Below the pieces are notes generated by a model that saw nothing but the letters and a program-made list of their open reading frames with translations, was not told the origin of the DNA and ran no database searches. 64,000 bases of DNA, from contig JAQGEQ010000322.1 of NCBI GenBank assembly GCA_034620365.1, positions 248,001 to 312,000 of the forward strand, read 5' to 3'. This DNA comes from Pegea sp. RAD2-039 (Eukaryota > Chordata > Thaliacea > Salpida > Salpidae). The position numbers and the translations under genes were made by a program. Positions 45,500-57,583 of the stretch are shown one piece after another. The first letter of the stretch is position 1. Every line of letters begins with the position of its first letter.

Positions 45500-47341
45500 A
45501 TGCAATCAAAAATTTTAAGCCCTACTTTTATAGTTTTAATCCTTAACTTTATATTTATCAGCAGTAGTAATGGACAAACAAATGAAAATATTTTAGATTC
45601 AAAAAGTACAACAGAACAAAAGCTTACTCGAAACTTAAAGTTCTTAGAGCTTCAATGGAAAAGTAATAAAAGCAAAAGTTATAAAAATGAACAAGTAATA
45701 AATAGACGACCTGTAAAATTATCTAAAAATGACTATTACATTGAGTTATTGTTGATTGTAGATAAAAGATTACGCAAAAAATATAATAATGATGACTCAG
45801 CTATTTTAAACAGGATGAAGGATATTGTTAGTTTTGTAGATATTCTATATAATCAATTTGGTATTCGAGTAATTTTATTGGATGTTATAATTTGGAGAGA
45901 AAATCCAATTAAAGTTACAAGAAATGGAACTGAAACTCTTTTAAATTTACTGAGTTACGGCGATATTATGAAAAGAACGATAACAAGTAACTCGGTTTGG
46001 AAAAGAGTTGATACCCTTCATTTGATGACCGGAAACCAGTTACAGGGGGAGCTTGTAGCAACTGGAGTCTTTGACAGCATCTGTGCATCAATTTCTGGAG
46101 GTATAGAAGTTGAAGACACACAAAAAGAGCTTACAGCATTACTTTTAGCGCATGAAATAGGTCATAATCTAGGCCTAAGCGATGATAATAAAGATTGTAA
46201 TTGTGGTGATGGATTACTTTGTATAATGCGTCCATCTTCTCCAAATAGTATCACGTCTGGCCTTGGCTGGTCAGATTGTACTTATGAACGTCTGAAAACG
46301 AAACAAGAAACTTTTGAAAAGTGTCTAGTTATTGGTTCATCACCAACAAAAGCCGGAGTTTGTGGAAATGGAATAATAGAAGGTGATGAAGACTGTGATT
46401 GTGGGGCTATTGAAGATTGTATTAGTACCTGTTGTAATCCTTATAATTGTAAATTTAAAAGCGGCGCCGTTTGTGACAGCGGGCCATGTTGTTTTGAATG
46501 TCAATTAGCTGGTCCTGATAAAATATGCCGCGGTAATAATGGTAACGATTGTGACTTAATAGAATATTGTCGAGGTGATTCAGAGTTTTGCCCAGAAGAT
46601 ATTTTTAAAGCTGATGGTACTACTTGTAATGATAGTGAAGGTGTTTGTTATAAAAGAGTTTGTCAGTCTCATCATAGCCAGTGTAGAATGCTTTTGGGCG
46701 AAAGTGCCTTTTCTGCTTCAAAACAGTGCTATAACTTTGTCAATATTGTTCGAAAAGAAAAGACTAATAGTAAAAAAATAAAAGTTACTGGCTCAAATGC
46801 GTTGTGTAGTAATTTGATATGCTGCAAAACTTTTGAAAAAGAAACCTCGAATAAAAGTTATTTTTTAGATATGGTTGAAATTCTAAACCAATGCAAAAAA
46901 TTGTCAGTTTATTTAGATGTACAAATATCTGAACAGCTGGTTACAGAAGGAAGCGAGTGTGGAACAAACAGTTACTGCTTAGAAGAAAAATGCGTTGAAA
47001 GAAAGCAGATACCTTGCAACGGTTTATGCAAAGATTATGAAGCTTGCTCAGATCAAAGAAAATGTCACTGTATAACGAATGAGTGCAGAAAAATGAAAAG
47101 TTTGACTGAATCGAATACAGAGTTTGTTTTTAGTTTAGATAGAACAAGTGTTTTACTTTTGAATGGTTCATATATAAAAGAGTTTTCTAAATCAAAGAAC
47201 AGATCTAATTCAGTGATTTTAACAGGTAAAATAGTTTTATCTTTAACATTATTTTTCATTTGTAGTTTAGTTGTCTTAAGTTTTTTTCTAAGAAGCAAAA
47301 AGCAAGGTGCGTTGACAAACTCTGATACAGATCGTTTGTGA
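45500..47341 (+). CDS. ADAM-family membrane metalloprotease-disintegrin with altered zinc motif, intronless
   Basis: Uninterrupted 613-residue frame. Residues 1-25 form a signal peptide (VLILNFIFISSS). Only about 50 residues precede the reprolysin domain (starting near YYIELLLIVDKRL, about residue 78), so the usual long prodomain is absent. The zinc motif at about 218-229 reads HEIGHNLGLSDD. The canonical form has His where this has Asp228; the catalytic Glu219 and the Met-turn (CIMRP) remain. The disintegrin domain starts at about 286 (GVCGNGIIEGDEDCDCG) with loop CRGNNGNDCD. Cysteine-rich and EGF-like segments follow, then a membrane helix (about 575-597, IVLSLTLFFICSLVVL) and a short tail. 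It would cleave or bind partners at the cell surface. It may be catalytically altered, since Asp can serve as third zinc ligand in some metzincin-like enzymes. The lack of introns suggests a retrocopy origin. Which ADAM subfamily it belongs to is not resolved. Confidence 0.9.
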   Translation: MQSKILSPTFIVLILNFIFISSSNGQTNENILDSKSTTEQKLTRNLKFLELQWKSNKSKSYKNEQVINRRPVKLSKNDYYIELLLIVDKRLRKKYNNDDSAILNRMKDIVSFVDILYNQFGIRVILLDVIIWRENPIKVTRNGTETLLNLLSYGDIMKRTITSNSVWKRVDTLHLMTGNQLQGELVATGVFDSICASISGGIEVEDTQKELTALLLAHEIGHNLGLSDDNKDCNCGDGLLCIMRPSSPNSITSGLGWSDCTYERLKTKQETFEKCLVIGSSPTKAGVCGNGIIEGDEDCDCGAIEDCISTCCNPYNCKFKSGAVCDSGPCCFECQLAGPDKICRGNNGNDCDLIEYCRGDSEFCPEDIFKADGTTCNDSEGVCYKRVCQSHHSQCRMLLGESAFSASKQCYNFVNIVRKEKTNSKKIKVTGSNALCSNLICCKTFEKETSNKSYFLDMVEILNQCKKLSVYLDVQISEQLVTEGSECGTNSYCLEEKCVERKQIPCNGLCKDYEACSDQRKCHCITNECRKMKSLTESNTEFVFSLDRTSVLLLNGSYIKEFSKSKNRSNSVILTGKIVLSLTLFFICSLVVLSFFLRSKKQGALTNSDTDRL

Positions 47342-49890
47342 TAAGTTTTCACAACTTGATAAAAACTGTCGGTTATTTTAACAGTGTTTATAGCCAGAAT
47401 AAAATAATAAAAAATGCGAAAAAAAATGTCTAAACTTTCTATTGATAAAACAAAAAATTTTAGTATCGTAGAGAGTTATTCTTTACAAGTTTTTAAGAGG
47501 TTTGGTTTTAAATACTTTTAGTAATATAATTTTGAAATGAAAATTATGATTGAAAAATGTTTTGAAGCATCAAGCTTTTGTTGTTTCTGTCGTCAGTTTT
47601 AATGTATAACAAAAAGCTTGAATTTTTTTATAATTTTTTATAGAGTATCAATCAAAGTCTATTTTCATTTTTTTAACAACAAACGCTTTTAAGTTTTTAT
47701 ATTAAAAAGTGTCGACAGAGTTTTTATAAATGTTTATGTGACAAAATTGTTGGATGGTATTACAGGTAACTACATTTTCACCTTTTAAACAAAATCAACA
47801 ATTAATACCGCGCTTATCGCCGATGAAAATATAATTAAATGTTTCTTTACATTTGAGCTAATATAAAATTTTCTATAAAAATATAATTCTTTTCAACCAA
47901 ACGTAAAGTAAATACTTCTTAAACTATTTTATACAAGCAACCATAAAATTTAAGTATTGATTTTTGATGGATCAGTTCAGTTGACTTAGTAAAATAATAT
48001 ATTAAAAAAACTTTGAAATTCAATTTGAATATATATTTTTTAATATTTCATTTTATATTCAGAAATTTTTTATACAAATAAAAGTCTCCATTAAACTTCC
48101 AATTAATCAACTGATTAAAATTGACTGTTTAGGAAAAAACGTTGATTTTATGTCCTGATATTTTACACGCCAATTTAAGGAATACATATTTAACGACATA
48201 ATGAAAACACGAGAAAAATTAAATTAACAACTTAATTTTAAGAGAGTTTTTTGAATATCTGGTAGTAAGGTCTTGAGAGTTGAAATAACTTATTAGATTT
48301 ATAGTCAAGTTATTCGATATCTAAAAAGATTTCAGGTTTGTATAACATTAATTTCGGAAAATATAAATAGAATCAGAATTCAAGAAAAAATAATTTGTTT
48401 TTATTAATAGCTAAGATTTAATTTGAATTATTTTTCTAAATATTTTCTAAATAATTCTTTCAGTGATTTTTTTATATTTTAGTAATTTCAATCAAAATTT
48501 TGATGAAAGTTAAATAATTTGGTCATCAAAAATATAAAAGTCGATAAACCATTTAGGTATTGTTGAAATATTAAAATTACAAAGTTGTTTAACTATTACC
48601 CTTACCTTGCAATCAAATTATTTTTTTCTTTTTTTCTTTTTTTTAATCTCTCTTTTATCAAGTCTTAAAATAAGTAGCTTTTTAAAAAGTTGGTTATTTT
48701 CAACTGATTTTATAATTGAGTTTGAGGCCGATTATTATAAAAAGCTTTCTTGACTTTATTAAACAGCTAAAAAGTCAGTTTTTAAATTTTAATAAAAGTT
48801 CAAAAGTTGTTTATTCTATAAATCATCAATGCAATATCCATGAAAAGGTCAGAGAGGTTTTTATCATTGCTTCAAATGATTTTAGCGTTTTGGAATTTAG
48901 AATATTTGAAGAAGAAGTACTCCTTAAGTACATAAACGCAATTTAAAAATAAATTAGAATCAATTTGAAACGGTTTAACTTGCTGTCACGCTAAGTCCTG
49001 AAAAGTTACTTGACGCTCAGAGCATTTAAAATATTTCAAAAGATTAAATATTTACGTAAAGAAAAGTATTTTTTTTCTCGTAGCTATTAGATTAAGTATA
49101 TCAAGAAATTTTTCTTGAAAAACGTTATTAGAATTCGATTAGTAACCCGACTGTAATTAGCTTACATCTTGTAATAGCCAATCAAAAAAGAGTCTTTAGT
49201 AAAAAATTACTCCTCCAAAGCCATTTAGATATAAATTATATTCTTTAAAAATAAGATTGGCGTTGAAATTTAAAACCTTGACCAGTTTGATTCTATTTTT
49301 TTTTTTGTTAAACTACTTTAGTAAAACTGTCATTAAACATTTCTTCAAAAAATTATTTTTGATTTTTAAATTACATTTTCTTTATGGATGTGATAATAGC
49401 TCCGAGACTTAAGTACTTGAAACAAATTCTATTTTCAGTCTAGTGAACTTTTAAGTTCTTAAAATGAGCAAATTGTTTTTGTACTTTCATTTTTTTGATG
49501 ATAAATTTCATTATTTTCAAAATTTACTAGTGCTGATACATTTTCAAAATGACTTTCAAACGTTTTTACTTTAAACGATTCTTTTTTGCTTTTATTGATA
49601 AACTTACGAACTTATAAGTTGATATAATTCCTTGATTCTAAATAAATCTCAAAAGCAACAACAAAATTTCACTTCAAGTGAAGAATAAATGATAGTTTGA
49701 GCATCTCATATTAATTTAGGATTGAAATCAATTTTTCTGCCTCTTTCAAGTCATGCTCGTCCACAAGATTAAATTCTGTCTTTTCTGCAATCACGTGACC
49801 AACGCCGTTTTATTTGCACACCAATTTTATTGCTTAAAATTAACCTAAAATTTATATTTCAGAATCTCCATAAGAAGAAGTTAGTTAATA
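47342..49890. other. AT-rich intergenic DNA
   Basis: A polypyrimidine tract occurs at about 48615-48660. A 76-codon frame follows at 48716-48946 without an ATG at its start or domain signal; I do not call it. The rest shows no coding signature. Confidence 0.4.
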
Positions 49891-52800
49891 ATGAGCACTA
49901 TTGAGAAAAGACCTTCTGATCCTGCAGTTAATTGTGATGAAAATCTTCTACAAGATCAAATTATTCACTCAGATACAACTAACAAACTTCCAAAGTCATC
50001 AAAATTAAAAATCTTTTATACTTTCCTTCTTTTTCTCGGATATATTCTGTTGGTAAGCTCATTTCAATTTTAAAATTTTATTTTTAAGTTGCTTTCTATT
50101 ATTACTCAAATAATCGGATTATTTGGTGATGACTTGTTCATTTATACAACTTTTTCTATCATCTAATCACTTTGAAATTTGTTTACATTTACTCTTCTAG
50201 TTTTTAGTAGACTAAATAAGAGTGCTGTAATTGTTTTGATTGAAAAATGACTTAAAAGCTCTTTTTCGTATTTGTTTATATTCAATTTATCATGGAAAAA
50301 ATGTAAGTGAAGATACTCTCATCTGAGTATCAGCATTTTGGGAGATATGTCTGTTCACATTGAAAATATGGTTTAATTAATTTGCATGCTTGTCACCAAC
50401 AGGTAGCTGAGATAATTACATTATTTTAACCTAGAATGCCCTTTTGAGCCTTATACTTAACAGAGTAAGAACTTTTGTAAAGATTTTTTTAGTTTAATAA
50501 TCATTTTTTTTTTTAATAATTTTCAGATTGATAAATCAACATATAAAACAGTTTTAGAAGAAAAAATTAGATATCGTTTATAAAATTTTATATTTCTTGT
50601 GGTTATTATTTATTGGAGCTATTTAGTTCATCAGAACTATTTATTCAAGAGGCTAAAAAACAATTTATATAAAAATTTTAGTGAAAACTTCTTTGGTGGT
50701 CCTTTTTTCATAAACCACCAACATTTGTACTCAGCTTTATTCTTTTATCTAAAAGTCATATTCTCTAAAAATTCCAAATCAATTAGATTGAAATTATAAC
50801 TTTTGAAGGGATTGGATATTTCAATTTTGGGAATTTGTTTGCCTACATTAGCACAAAATATCGGAATATCCATCGAGACAGTTTCAATTACGCTTATCAT
50901 GAGAGGCGTCGGGTTCTTGACTGGATCCATTGTCAGTGGGTTTCTTGACGGGTTTGTAAATTACAAATTTATTATTAAACAATTGAAAAATGTCAAAGAA
51001 TGTCTTATGTGCCGCTTGATTAGTCAACAGAAACAAACAACTGAACAATTTCTTGCTAAATACAATTCTCTAAATCTATTTCTTTGATATAATTATTAAT
51101 TTTATTATTTGAATATTTGGTAAAAGTCATGATAAACAATTTTACGTTTTGATATTTAATATTTAAAAGTTGTTTTTACAATTTTTCTAATTTAATCTTC
51201 TAATTATTTCGGGGAATTACCACAGAAAACTCCCGGTTTAGAAACTTGTTGATAGTCACTAACAACTCTATTAGTTTCTTAATAACCGCTGGTGAAGTCA
51301 TTGCGTTTGCCGAACATTTCAAGCTTACGTCACTAGCCAGATAAAAATCTGTTGAATAAAAGAAGTTTCTATTTACAGAAAAGTTAACGACTTCATTGTA
51401 ATCATTTTTTCGCTTTTGATAAAATCATTTGGGCTTGCTCTGCTTCCAGTTCCTCTAGGAACAAGTTTTCTGTTAATATTTACAACCATCTACTCAGTCG
51501 GGATGGGAATTTTTGAAACAAGTGAGCAATTCAATTAATCAAATTTGTTAATAGTTTAAACAGTAGACCTTAAAAATAATAAACTTGAAAAGTAGATATT
51601 TAACTTTCTTTGTAATTTTGAGTATGAGCCAACACATTTTTTAGCGATTTTTTATAAGCTTGCTGAACCGATTAAAAACTATAATTTGTTTTGCAGAAAT
51701 TTTTAAAAACCTTTTTTTCAAACTAACTTCTCGAATAAAACTTATTAAATCTCTATTTGTAAAGAAAAGAATTATTTCTATAGTTGGAAATGTCTACTGC
51801 ATTCGGCTATGGGGAAAGCAAGTAGATCCTTATCTGCAGTTCCTACACTTCGGGTTTTGTCTAGGAAGTATCTTGACTCCAGTTCTTGCCAAACCTTTTA
51901 TAAATGATGCTATTCACATAGATATGAGGAAAAACTCCTCGATATCAGAAGGTATTAACAAAACTATTTCTTAAATCGTAAATAAATTTCTGAAAAAAAA
52001 TCTGTAAAAAAAATTATAAAGCTTTTATGAGAATTCAGAAATAAATTTGGCAACTGAAATTTAATTTTAAAGTGAAATAAAATTTTCTTGATTAAAACAT
52101 TAATTATCCAGTCCATTAATCAAAAACAATATATAAAGTATTTTAATCATTGTTTGAAAAAGCTTATGATATAAATTAGAGAAAATTACTAATTTTTTTG
52201 CTTGTAAAAAGTTTCGTTTTACAAATTTCAGTGAAGAAAGTGGTTTATATCACTGGGACAAAGTTACCATATGTTACTAGTGCTTTTATGGCCTTGTCAG
52301 CTTTTGGAATCATTCTTTTTTTAATCTTCTGTGTCACGTATTGCTATTACAGTGAAATCAGTGAAACAAAAGTAAAAAAAGCAGCAGAAACAAAAAATGA
52401 AAATAAATCATTAAAGTAAGTTTTATAAACTATTAAAATTAGTTTAAAGAAACTCTTGAAATCACTTTTTTTATAAAGTAAAGTTTACTAAAGGCCACTT
52501 TTGTGCGGTTTATACGTTTGGTTAAATTTCTTTAACTCTCAGCAACTTCTTATGAATTCATTCGGAAAAAAGACTAAATCTCGAAGCATTTGAATCTAGT
52601 TCACTTAATTTAAAATTCTCATTACAGGAGACTAATGCTGATTCTTCTTTTTGTATTCTTCTTCATCTACAATGGAATTGAGATCAGTTTCATCTCATTT
52701 TTCTTCAGCTTTGCACTCGAAAAATCTCCTGGCCTCCATTACAGTAAAGAAGAAGCCTCTAACATTTGCATACTTTTTTTTTCTTTCGTTCTGATTGGTC

Positions 52801-53332
52801 AATTTGCAGCCATCTTTCTGTCCAGGCGTTATTCACCAACAGGTAAAAAAAATTTATTGATTTCAAACTTAAAAGCTTTTCTTTCCCAAGCTATCATTTT
52901 GGTTGATGTCATCGGCTTAGTGACGTCATCGGTTATCATGGCACTATTACCATTCTATCGACATGTAGCTATTTGGATATTTTGGATAGGAGTTATTTGG
53001 GCAGGTTTACATACAGCCAGTTTGTACGGTACAACATTTCTTTGGGCTGAGCAGTACTTGGTGATTAATGGAAGGTATGATGAAACTTGTTGAGTTATGA
53101 TGTTGATTTTTGTTTGCATTTTAGGTCGGTGAGTGTGTTCATTGTTGGTGGTTCTTTAGGAGAAATTTTTCTGCCTATTCCTATTGGTCAGCTTATTTCA
53201 AAGTCACCTTCTTATTTTCTTATTATTTTAGCTGTTTACTCTTTTACTTTATTTTTCAATCTTCTCATTATGTTTGTCGTCGCCTGGAAGTTTAAGAAAA
53301 GAAGCAGAGTAATGAAGAAAGACACAAAATGA
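49891..53332 (+). CDS. Major facilitator transporter of the MFSD4 / NaGLT1 type
   Basis: Seven exons with consistent phase: 49891-50052, 50809-50951, 51379-51521, 51784-51951, 52232-52415, 52628-53074 and 53125-53332, about 484 residues. It resembles MFSD4 and sodium-dependent glucose transporter 1: helix 1 FYTFLLFLGYILLG, then DISILGICLPTL, RGVGFLTGSIVSGFLD (the MFS loop 2-3 region), FETIGNVYCIRLW, QFLHFGFCLGSILTPVLAKPF, an internal charged cytoplasmic loop, and a second half with FFFIYNGIEISFISFF, WAGLHTASLYGTTFLWAEQ and a basic tail. Likely a plasma-membrane solute carrier, possibly for sugars; the substrate is not readable. 52843-52875 looks like a 33-nt GT-AG intron that also stays in frame, so its status is open. 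Intron lengths vary from 50 to about 760 nt. Confidence 0.82.
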
Positions 53333-54525
53333 CTCATTTGAGAAATTCTAAGTAAAGCTGAGAAGAAATAATGATTTAAACAAGAGAAGATGGAAGAAAA
53401 AAAACAAAGGAAAGTTGAATAGTTGAAGTTATTTGGCAAAATAATGAAAACCTAAAACTAAATTTCTCATTTGAAAAAGATGAAAATGATTTCTATAGAA
53501 ATTACTAAAACTGTTTTGTTTAAAACTCACTGAAAAGTCACAACAACGAGTAGATACTCTCTGCTGTATCTCTACTGGACAAATATTCTGTTTTATAAAG
53601 CCAATTTAGAATGTTTTTTTTTTGAAGCTGTTTTTCTATATACTCTTTCAAATCAATTTTTTTAATTATTGAAAACCTTATTTTACGCTTTTGGTGAATA
53701 TGAAATAAAACAAACGGAGCAAAGAGTTAATTAAAAGATATTTTAAAAATTTTGAAGAAAAAAATGCTTTTAAAATACAAAAACTATTAGCAAAATAACA
53801 AAAAAAATGAATCTATATGATATTTGAAACCAAGATATATTCGAATCTATATGATATATAACCTTTGAAACCAAGGTTTTTATCTTATTTGAAAAGACTA
53901 ATAGCAGTAAGATTGCAGAAAAACCACAATTTTTTAATGCGGTAGTCTTAATAAACTCATTAGCTTTTTTACTTTATAATATCATGTTTTTTTTTTTGTT
54001 TTTTTTATATAAGTTTAACAAGTGATATGTAACACTAACAGTTAATTTTACTTTTATAACTTATTTTGTTAAATTGAATTTTCGTTTTGCAATTTATATT
54101 TCATTCATACTTCTGCAGAGTGTCATACTCTTTCTATATTAAATATGCCAAATGTGATACTTAAGTACTTTTGATTATCTTTTCGCTTGTATTGGTTTAT
54201 TTTTGTTCACTATTATAGCTGTAGAATTTGTCACTTCAAGCTATACGTTAAATAAAATACATCAATAATTATATTATATGAAGCTTTCATCTGTATTTTG
54301 TGTAACCTTTATTATTTGTTTTACAATCATAACTATAAAAATAAAATTAAAGTAAGTACAAATGCAAAATATCCTTTATAACCGCATACTTCTGGTATAC
54401 TAGGCTTTTTCATGAAATTACAGAAGTTATTTTAAATATTAATAATCAATTATTAATTATTTATTTTAGTATGTCAATACTTTCTAAATAATCTTTGTAA
54501 AACTTAAGTAAAATTGTTGAAATTT
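53333..54525. other. AT-rich intergenic DNA
   Basis: Holds the 3' untranslated region of the transporter. A short near-duplicate occurs around 53815-53875 (a GAATCTATATGATAT unit twice). No gene is supported. Confidence 0.4.
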
Positions 54526-55690
54526 ATTTATTACAATAAATGCAAAGGAGGGTGCCTGAAGAGAGCACCTCCCTCTAACACACATTCTCATAATAACATC
54601 TATGAAGTTAGAAATATAGAAATGACAATGTTGGTAATGTTATAACGGTTCAACTTCTGCTTGAACAACGCGAGTGATTCTGACATAACAATGTCTGATA
54701 GCAGCTGGTTCCATGTACTAATTGTATGGCATGAGAAAAAATTCAATCTGATTAATACACTAGGTGATATAGGCTTATTAAGGTGTAATGTGTGTCGTCT
54801 GAGCTGATATAACTTGAGGGAAGGACTAATAGAAAAGAAATCATCAAATTTAAGGTCAATTAAATTGTAGATAATTCTAAAAATAAGAATTAAGTCGTAT
54901 TTAATCTGTCGAATTTCCAAAGTATCTAAATTGAAGAAGCTGAGACGATGTTTGTAACTATAATATTTAATATTAAGTTCTCTGCATACTAATCTCGTAA
55001 ATGTTGCCTGAACAGACTCGATTTTTTTGATATCACTAACTTGATATGGCATCATGCACTGATATTGTATTCAAGAATTGGACGTACGTATGGATCCTTA
55101 GAATTACAGGTCTTTATAATAAAGTAGACAAAATTGATTGATTTTGCAAAGATTTTGGAAACATAATTGCGCCATTTAAAGTGAGATGATTCAGTAATGC
55201 CGAGGTCTAGGACCGAAGATACTCGTTGAATAATAAATCTATTGATGGATTATTGCTTCAAGGAATTTGCAGCTGGTTTACGGGAGAAAGCTTTAAGTTC
55301 AGACTTTGTGGGCTGGATTCTGAGCTGCCAGTTCATAGACCAGTTTTTTATAGTGTGTAGTGTAGTTTGAAGTTTTGAAGGATTACAAGATAATAGCTTG
55401 ATGTCATCTGCATACACAAACACACTGATATCATCTACTGCTACTATTCTTCTGATGTGGTCTTCAACGAAAATTAAAAAGAGAAGGGGACCCAGAACGG
55501 AACCCTGAGGAACACCACTGGTGATTTGACTAGGAGTAGATAAAGATCTTTCTACACAAGTTTGTTGGGTTCTACCAGATAAGAAATCTTTAATCTACTG
55601 TAAGATAAAGCTGTTGATTTTTAAGTTTTTTTTACAGTAATGAGCTTGTTGTGTGGGACAGAACCAAACGCTTTAGTAAATCGAAATATA
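54526..55690 (-). mobile_element. 5'-truncated CR1/Jockey-like LINE copy, antisense
   Basis: Minus-strand copy of the family also present at 10440-13130 and 8310-8598. It begins within the reverse transcriptase (FGSVPHNKLI, about 55670). It continues with SGVPQGSVLGPLLFLIF (about 55515) and the catalytic box YADD at about 55415, then an ORF end open from 55055 to 54600 (KIESVQATFTRLVC, STWNQLL, ALFKQKLNRYN). The 3' untranslated region has a GGAGGGTGC/GCACCTCC hairpin and ends TTTGCATTTATTGTAATAAAT at about 54526. Stops remain between the parts, so it is dead, but better preserved than the copy at 10.4-13.1 kb. Confidence 0.88.
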
Positions 55691-56641
55691 TTTAGATAAT
55701 GAAAATGATGTAATGTATCGTAATACCATGACAAGTTTGACACATATAAAACTATACTAATAAAATTATAGTCAAATAGTTTTAAAGTAATGATTTTTGA
55801 TGATATTTTTCGCGATTTGCATGCTAAAACTGTTTACTGCTCGATAATTGTATTTCCAATTTAGTATTTAGCCACTTAATCAGAATGAAGTTTTTTCAAA
55901 TTATTTTTTGACGTAATGTTTACAAATTTTACGAAAACTAAAATTTCTAACATTTTTGTTTTGTTGTTGTTATTTTTGTGTATGAGTTTCTAATGACTAG
56001 GCTTGTAAAATATGAATAAAGGTTTCTAAATGTTTATTTTGTTTTGAAATAATAGTTTAATTTCTAGAACCTAAAGTTTATGTTTGATTAATTAAATTTT
56101 TAGAATTACATTTTTTAATGTGCTTGTTTGTTTATTACATTTTAGAGGTACAAGTTTTTTAGTGTAGTATTCAAAGATGAAAATGTTTTTGATATCATAT
56201 TTTTTTATTTATTTGATGCATACAAATTCAAAAGATGTACTATCTAGCTTTTATAGTTAACATTTTATTAAAAGTTTTTAATTTTAAATTCCTATATAAG
56301 TTTTATTTTAGCATTTATGTTATAGTTTTAATTTTCAATATAAATCACAACATAACAATTTGTTCCATTCAGAAAATGTTTATTTTGTACTTTTGATTCA
56401 TAACTCATATTTACCTGTCTCTACAGTCTGCCATTTTCTTTTCTACAGTAATTATGTTAAATTGTGATTCTTAAGATCTTTCTATAACCTCATTACTTTC
56501 TGTTTGTTATAAGAATTGAGTAATTTTTCATCTACAGTGTTGAATAAAATAGATAAAAATAATATTTTTGCATACAAATTTTCTCATTTTAATTGTTTTA
56601 AAGAATATACTTGAAGACAGTAAAGTTTTTAATAAGTTGAA
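55691..56641. other. AT-rich intergenic DNA
   Basis: No coding signature. It contains the upstream region of the sulfotransferase-like gene. Confidence 0.45.
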
Positions 56642-57583
56642 ATGAAAGTTATAGTAGCAGCATTTCCTAAATGTGGTACAAAAACTATGGCTATGGCTCT
56701 TAGAGAACTTGATTATAGTGTTTATGATGCTATGGAAAATTATGAATATCTTCATAAGGATTGGGAAAATATCTTTTTAAAAGGAGGGAATATTAAAGAC
56801 TTTCAAAGGATGTATAAAAACGTTGATGCTTGTACAGATGTACCTTCTTGTTATTTTTGGGAAGAATTGTTAGAGGCTTTTCCAGATTCAAAAGTTGTTT
56901 ATTTTTGATAGTTTCTTGTAGTTCAGTTAATCGTTTGATTTCAGATAATTCTTATACAACGATCAAGTGAAAATGTTTGGTGGAGAAGTATTAAAGGACA
57001 AATATTATCGAGTGATTCAATAAAGTTTCGATTAATTGGTTTATTATCACCGACTTATAGTTCTGTGTTAAGGTATTCTAGAATGATGGGTAAGATCAAT
57101 TTTATTAATTAATAAAGTCAATTTTATGCTTTCATTTGACTAATAGGAGATGTAATATTTGGTTGCGGAGTAAAAAGACCTTCAATTGGAAGTTTTAAAT
57201 TTAATGAGCTGTTATTTCGTAAAAGTTATCGAAGGCATAACTCTTATATTTTACAAGTGAGAAAGTTATCTGAATACCTTCAATATGAATATCTTGCTTC
57301 TAACTCTACAAATTATTTTGATCATAATCCATCGTTTTTGCAGAAGGCTCCTAAGGAGAAACTACTCATTTTCAAACTAGAAGATGGTTGGAAACCTCTC
57401 TGTGAGTTTCTTGATAAGCCTATACCTTCTAAACCATTTCCACATGAGAACAAGAAAGCTAGTATTTCTAAAAAGTTGATGAATAAGGATCCCACTTTTC
57501 AAAGAATTAAAAAAGAAGTTGTTTTCTCAACAACAATAATGTCTGCTTTAATTTCTTATATTTGTTATCGTTTCTTACATTAA
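56642..57583 (+). CDS. P-loop sulfotransferase-family protein (Sulfotransfer_4 type)
   Basis: Four exons in phase: 56642-56893, 56945-57089, 57147-57256 and 57344-57583, for 248 residues. The N-terminus AAFPKCGTKTMAMALRELDY is the PAPS-binding P-loop as found in animal proteins often annotated as sulfotransferase or NAD-dependent epimerase-like. Later family marks are CTDVPSCYFWEELLEAFPDSK, then across intron 1 IILIQRSSENVWWRS, then YRRHN, KEKLLIFKLEDGWKPLCEFL and KPFPHENKKAS. A hydrophobic C-terminus (TTIMSALISYICYRFL) suggests a tail anchor. Known relatives are predicted sulfotransferases of unknown acceptor. The donor in exon 1 is GTTGTT rather than the apparent stop beyond it. Intron 3 (87 nt) is open in frame, so unspliced RNA would insert 29 residues. 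Upstream of the ATG, transcription control is not visible. Confidence 0.85.

Noticed and set aside
48716-48946. 76-codon plus-strand frame as a small gene
   Set aside because: No ATG at its start, no domain, no splice context, and composition like its surroundings.
56528-56755. Minus-strand frame over the sulfotransferase start
   Set aside because: Shadow of the conserved plus-strand P-loop exon.
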